NCBI GenBank assembly: GCA_001898465.1
Contig: MKTX01000006.1
Span: 62,001-126,000, forward strand
Length of the DNA: 64,000 bases
Reading direction: 5' to 3'
DNA from: Sphingobacteriales bacterium 39-19
GTDB taxonomy: Bacteria; Bacteroidota; Bacteroidia; Chitinophagales; Chitinophagaceae
The first letter of the stretch is position 1. Every line of letters starts with the position of its first letter. This document shows, one piece after another, positions 61,665 through 64,000 of the stretch. Made by a program: the position numbers and the translations under genes. The notes beneath the pieces are model-generated. The model searched no databases. It was not told the DNA's origin and saw nothing but the letters and a program-made list of their open reading frames with translations.

Positions 61665-64000
61665 ATGATGAAAATATTTTTTAGTGTACTGGCATTTTGT
61701 ATAGCAGTAACGGTACAAGCACAAAAAATTTCGGGAACCATTTTAAAAGAAGGAGGAGATGCTGCAGTAGCCGCTACGATTGCCTTGCAAAGAGCTAGCG
61801 ACTCAGCTACTGTAAAATATGCTACCATTAATAAGAATGGCAGTTTTACGATTGCTGAACCAACGCCGGGAAATTACCTGGTAAAAATTTCGCATGTAGG
61901 ATATGTAACAAACTACACGGCAGTAACCGCTAATGGAACCGATATTGAACTTCCTAAAATAACACTTAGCCGCCAGCCGGCAGAATTAGCATCCGTAACG
62001 GTAACCACTGTAAAACCGGTGGTAGAAGTAAAAGCAGATAAAACAATTTTAAATGTAGAAGGCACCATCAATGCAGCCGGAAACGATGGCCTTGAGTTGC
62101 TTCGCCGGGCACCCGGAGTGATGGTAGATAAGGATGATAATATTAGCGTTGCCGGTAAAAACGGGGTAAGCATTTACATTGACGGAAAGCCATCTCCCTT
62201 ATCCGGAAGCGACCTGGCCAACTACCTGAAGACCTTACAAAGTTCCCAAATGGAATCTATTGAGATTATTACCAACCCCTCAGCAAAATATGAAGCAGCA
62301 GGTAATGCCGGTATCATTAACATTAAACTGAAAAAAAATAAAACATTTGGTACCAATGGCTCTTTGAATGCCGGCATAAACCAGGGTACCCATACCCGTG
62401 CATTTGGCGGACTGAACCTGAACAACAGGAATAAATACATGAATATTTTCGGCAGCTATAATATTTATTCAGGCAAAAGTGAAATGGAAATGAATTCAAT
62501 CAAAAACCAGTTAGACACTTTGTTTGATCAGAGAAATAAAATGTCTTTTCAAAACACATCTCATAATTTTAAAGTAGGAGCCGATTATTTTATAAATAAA
62601 AGGAGTACCCTGGGTGCAGTCGTATCAGGTAATTTCTCTGATATACAAATCAACAGCAACGGGCCTATGTATTTTACTGAAATATCCAGCCAAAACCTGG
62701 TGCGTATTTTAGAAGCCAGTAGTATAAATAAAATGCCCCGGAACAATGTAAGCGGAAATCTGAATTACCGGAATGTATCGGCTGCGGGCAGTGAATTGAA
62801 TATAGATGCGGATTATGGTCATTATAAAATCCGTTCTAATCAAATACAACCCAATACCTACTTTCAACCCGATGGGGTTACCCAAATCAGCAAATCGGTT
62901 ATCCAGTTAATAGCGCCTACGGATATTGATTTATATTCGGTAAAAGCAGATTATGAACAAAATTATAAAGGAGGAAAACTGGGTTATGGAGCCAAATCGA
63001 GTTATGTAACTACGGCAAATGATTTTCAGCAATTAGCCGAAACACATACCGGTTACATACGGGATACCGGCCGTAGCAATACTTTTGGTTACAAGGAAAA
63101 TATCAATGCCCTGTATGTAAATTATAATAAGCAACTAAAAAAGGGAATCATGGTGCAAGCAGGATTGCGTGCAGAAAATACAGTTTCTAAAGGGCATTCT
63201 ACCGGGTTTAAAAATGCGGGTGGTTTATGGCAGCCGTATGATTCTTCCTTTAAACGCAGTTACCTGGGCTTTTTCCCAAGCGCTGCCGTAACATTTAATA
63301 AAAACCCGATGAGCCAATATACAGTAACATACAGCCGCCGCATTGACAGGCCTGCTTACCAGGATTTAAACCCTTTTGAATTCAGGCTTAATGAATATGC
63401 TTATAGAAAAGGGAATACCACGCTAAGGCCTCAATACACCAATAGCTTTGGCCTTACCCATATTTATAAATATAAACTCACTACAAGTATCAATTATAGT
63501 TTTGTAAAAGATATTTTTGCACAGGTTCCCGATACCATTGATAAAACGAAAGGTTTTATGACCAAAAAAAACCTGGCTACACAAAATGTATTCAGTTTAA
63601 ATATCAGTTACCCATTCCAGTACAAATGGTATAGTTTCTTTACTACAATGAACAGTAGTTACTCCATGTATAAAGCCGATTTTGGTGGAGGCAACCGGAA
63701 TATCGACCTAAAAGTTTTTGCGCTTACTTATTTTATGCAAAATGCATTTAAATTGGGTAAAGGATGGACAGCAGAATTAAGCGGGCAATATTTTTCTCCA
63801 TCTGTTTGGCAGGGTACCATAAAGTCCCGGGGAATGGGGTATGTAGATGCCGGGGTCCAAAAAACCGTTTTAAAGAATAAAGGGAATTTAAAAGTAAGTA
63901 TGAGTGATATTTTTAAAACCATGAAATGGGGTGGTACCAGTGATTTTGCAGGAGTGAAAAGTGAATTTACCGGCCATGGCGAAATGCCGCAACTTAAAAT
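61665..64000 (+). CDS. TonB-dependent outer-membrane beta-barrel protein (3'-truncated by window edge)
   Basis: 778 codons are visible and the frame is open at the window end. The signal peptide is MMKIFFSVLAFCIAVTVQAQ (ATG at 61665 or 61668). A CarboxypepD-like beta-sandwich follows (about 21-100: KISGTILKEGGDAAVAATIA, NYLVKISHVGYVTNYTAV), then a plug-like domain (LLRRAPGVMVDKDDNISVAG and GVSIYIDGKPSPLSGSDLAN) with ITNPSAKYEAAGNAGIINIK, which is the usual pattern of the outer membrane beta-barrel family in Bacteroidota. The barrel region (about 230 onward) has repeated aromatic residues. It lacks a clear Ton box, so TonB energisation is uncertain. Substrate unknown. Confidence 0.85.
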   Translation, partial: MMKIFFSVLAFCIAVTVQAQKISGTILKEGGDAAVAATIALQRASDSATVKYATINKNGSFTIAEPTPGNYLVKISHVGYVTNYTAVTANGTDIELPKITLSRQPAELASVTVTTVKPVVEVKADKTILNVEGTINAAGNDGLELLRRAPGVMVDKDDNISVAGKNGVSIYIDGKPSPLSGSDLANYLKTLQSSQMESIEIITNPSAKYEAAGNAGIINIKLKKNKTFGTNGSLNAGINQGTHTRAFGGLNLNNRNKYMNIFGSYNIYSGKSEMEMNSIKNQLDTLFDQRNKMSFQNTSHNFKVGADYFINKRSTLGAVVSGNFSDIQINSNGPMYFTEISSQNLVRILEASSINKMPRNNVSGNLNYRNVSAAGSELNIDADYGHYKIRSNQIQPNTYFQPDGVTQISKSVIQLIAPTDIDLYSVKADYEQNYKGGKLGYGAKSSYVTTANDFQQLAETHTGYIRDTGRSNTFGYKENINALYVNYNKQLKKGIMVQAGLRAENTVSKGHSTGFKNAGGLWQPYDSSFKRSYLGFFPSAAVTFNKNPMSQYTVTYSRRIDRPAYQDLNPFEFRLNEYAYRKGNTTLRPQYTNSFGLTHIYKYKLTTSINYSFVKDIFAQVPDTIDKTKGFMTKKNLATQNVFSLNISYPFQYKWYSFFTTMNSSYSMYKADFGGGNRNIDLKVFALTYFMQNAFKLGKGWTAELSGQYFSPSVWQGTIKSRGMGYVDAGVQKTVLKNKGNLKVSMSDIFKTMKWGGTSDFAGVKSEFTGHGEMPQLK

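Overview
The window is about 40% GC and comes from a Bacteroidota chromosome, most likely a member of the Chitinophagaceae or a close relative (inference). The grounds are a fused SecDF, a type III glutamine synthetase, a cargo protein with a type IX secretion C-terminal sorting domain, TonB-dependent receptors, DUF2807, DUF1573 and DUF4846 proteins, and repeated TAnnTTTG boxes, the Bacteroidota -7 promoter element, in front of genes. Purine-rich Shine-Dalgarno sequences are generally weak or absent. I see no prophage, insertion sequence, integron or CRISPR array. The window is mostly housekeeping and conserved accessory genes.

Layout. 1-1881: a minus-strand operon with a Xre/MbcA/ParS-type antitoxin, a RES-domain toxin, folK and a deoxynucleoside kinase cut by the window edge; a near-perfect inverted repeat covers the antitoxin start codon. 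1955-7762: ABC-2 permease, an SRPBCC-like protein, anmK, queG, an envelope protein and a serine hydrolase. 7839-14450: clpB, a DsbA-like protein that has lost its first active-site Cys, a transglutaminase-like protein with Ser in place of the catalytic Cys, and glnN. 14560-21454: a polytopic membrane protein divergent from purL-proC, then pyrG with a structured leader and a SpoU methyltransferase. 21458-27782: a DUF4846 lipoprotein, an NtrC-like response regulator with no DNA-binding domain, a Wzx-like flippase and acyltransferase pair, an SRPBCC protein, a 57-residue membrane protein and an HD-domain protein. 27905-31419: ClC channel with CBS domains, hemerythrin, and a double-DUF2249 protein preceded by a 22-bp perfect inverted repeat. 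31545-36155: GlxA-type AraC regulator with SRPBCC, VOC and DoxX genes, then a rhomboid protease. 36165-45345: lipoprotein, secDF, a class A beta-lactamase-like lipoprotein, an aspartate-type aminotransferase, pgi, a secreted protein and smpB. 45426-51744: a TonB-dependent receptor behind a TPP riboswitch (probably a thiamin uptake receptor), two DUF2807 proteins, initiator tRNA-Met, era and der. 51919-56189: a 1097-residue repeat protein exported by the type IX system, then an ECF sigma factor and a small membrane partner. 56324-64000: coaE, yajC, DUF1573, nusB, groES-groEL behind an inverted repeat with CIRCE geometry but a different sequence, a DUF5362-like protein and a partial TonB-dependent outer-membrane protein.

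I see no single large undescribed system. The most interesting items are regulatory: the inverted repeats before the toxin-antitoxin pair, the DUF2249 gene and groESL; the TPP riboswitch on an outer-membrane receptor; a promoter that abuts the initiator tRNA so closely that its 5' leader must be at most a few bases; and the pyrG leader. Three proteins keep their fold but lack a key part (DsbA-like, transglutaminase-like, NtrC-like). All functional assignments are from reading motifs; no database search was run.
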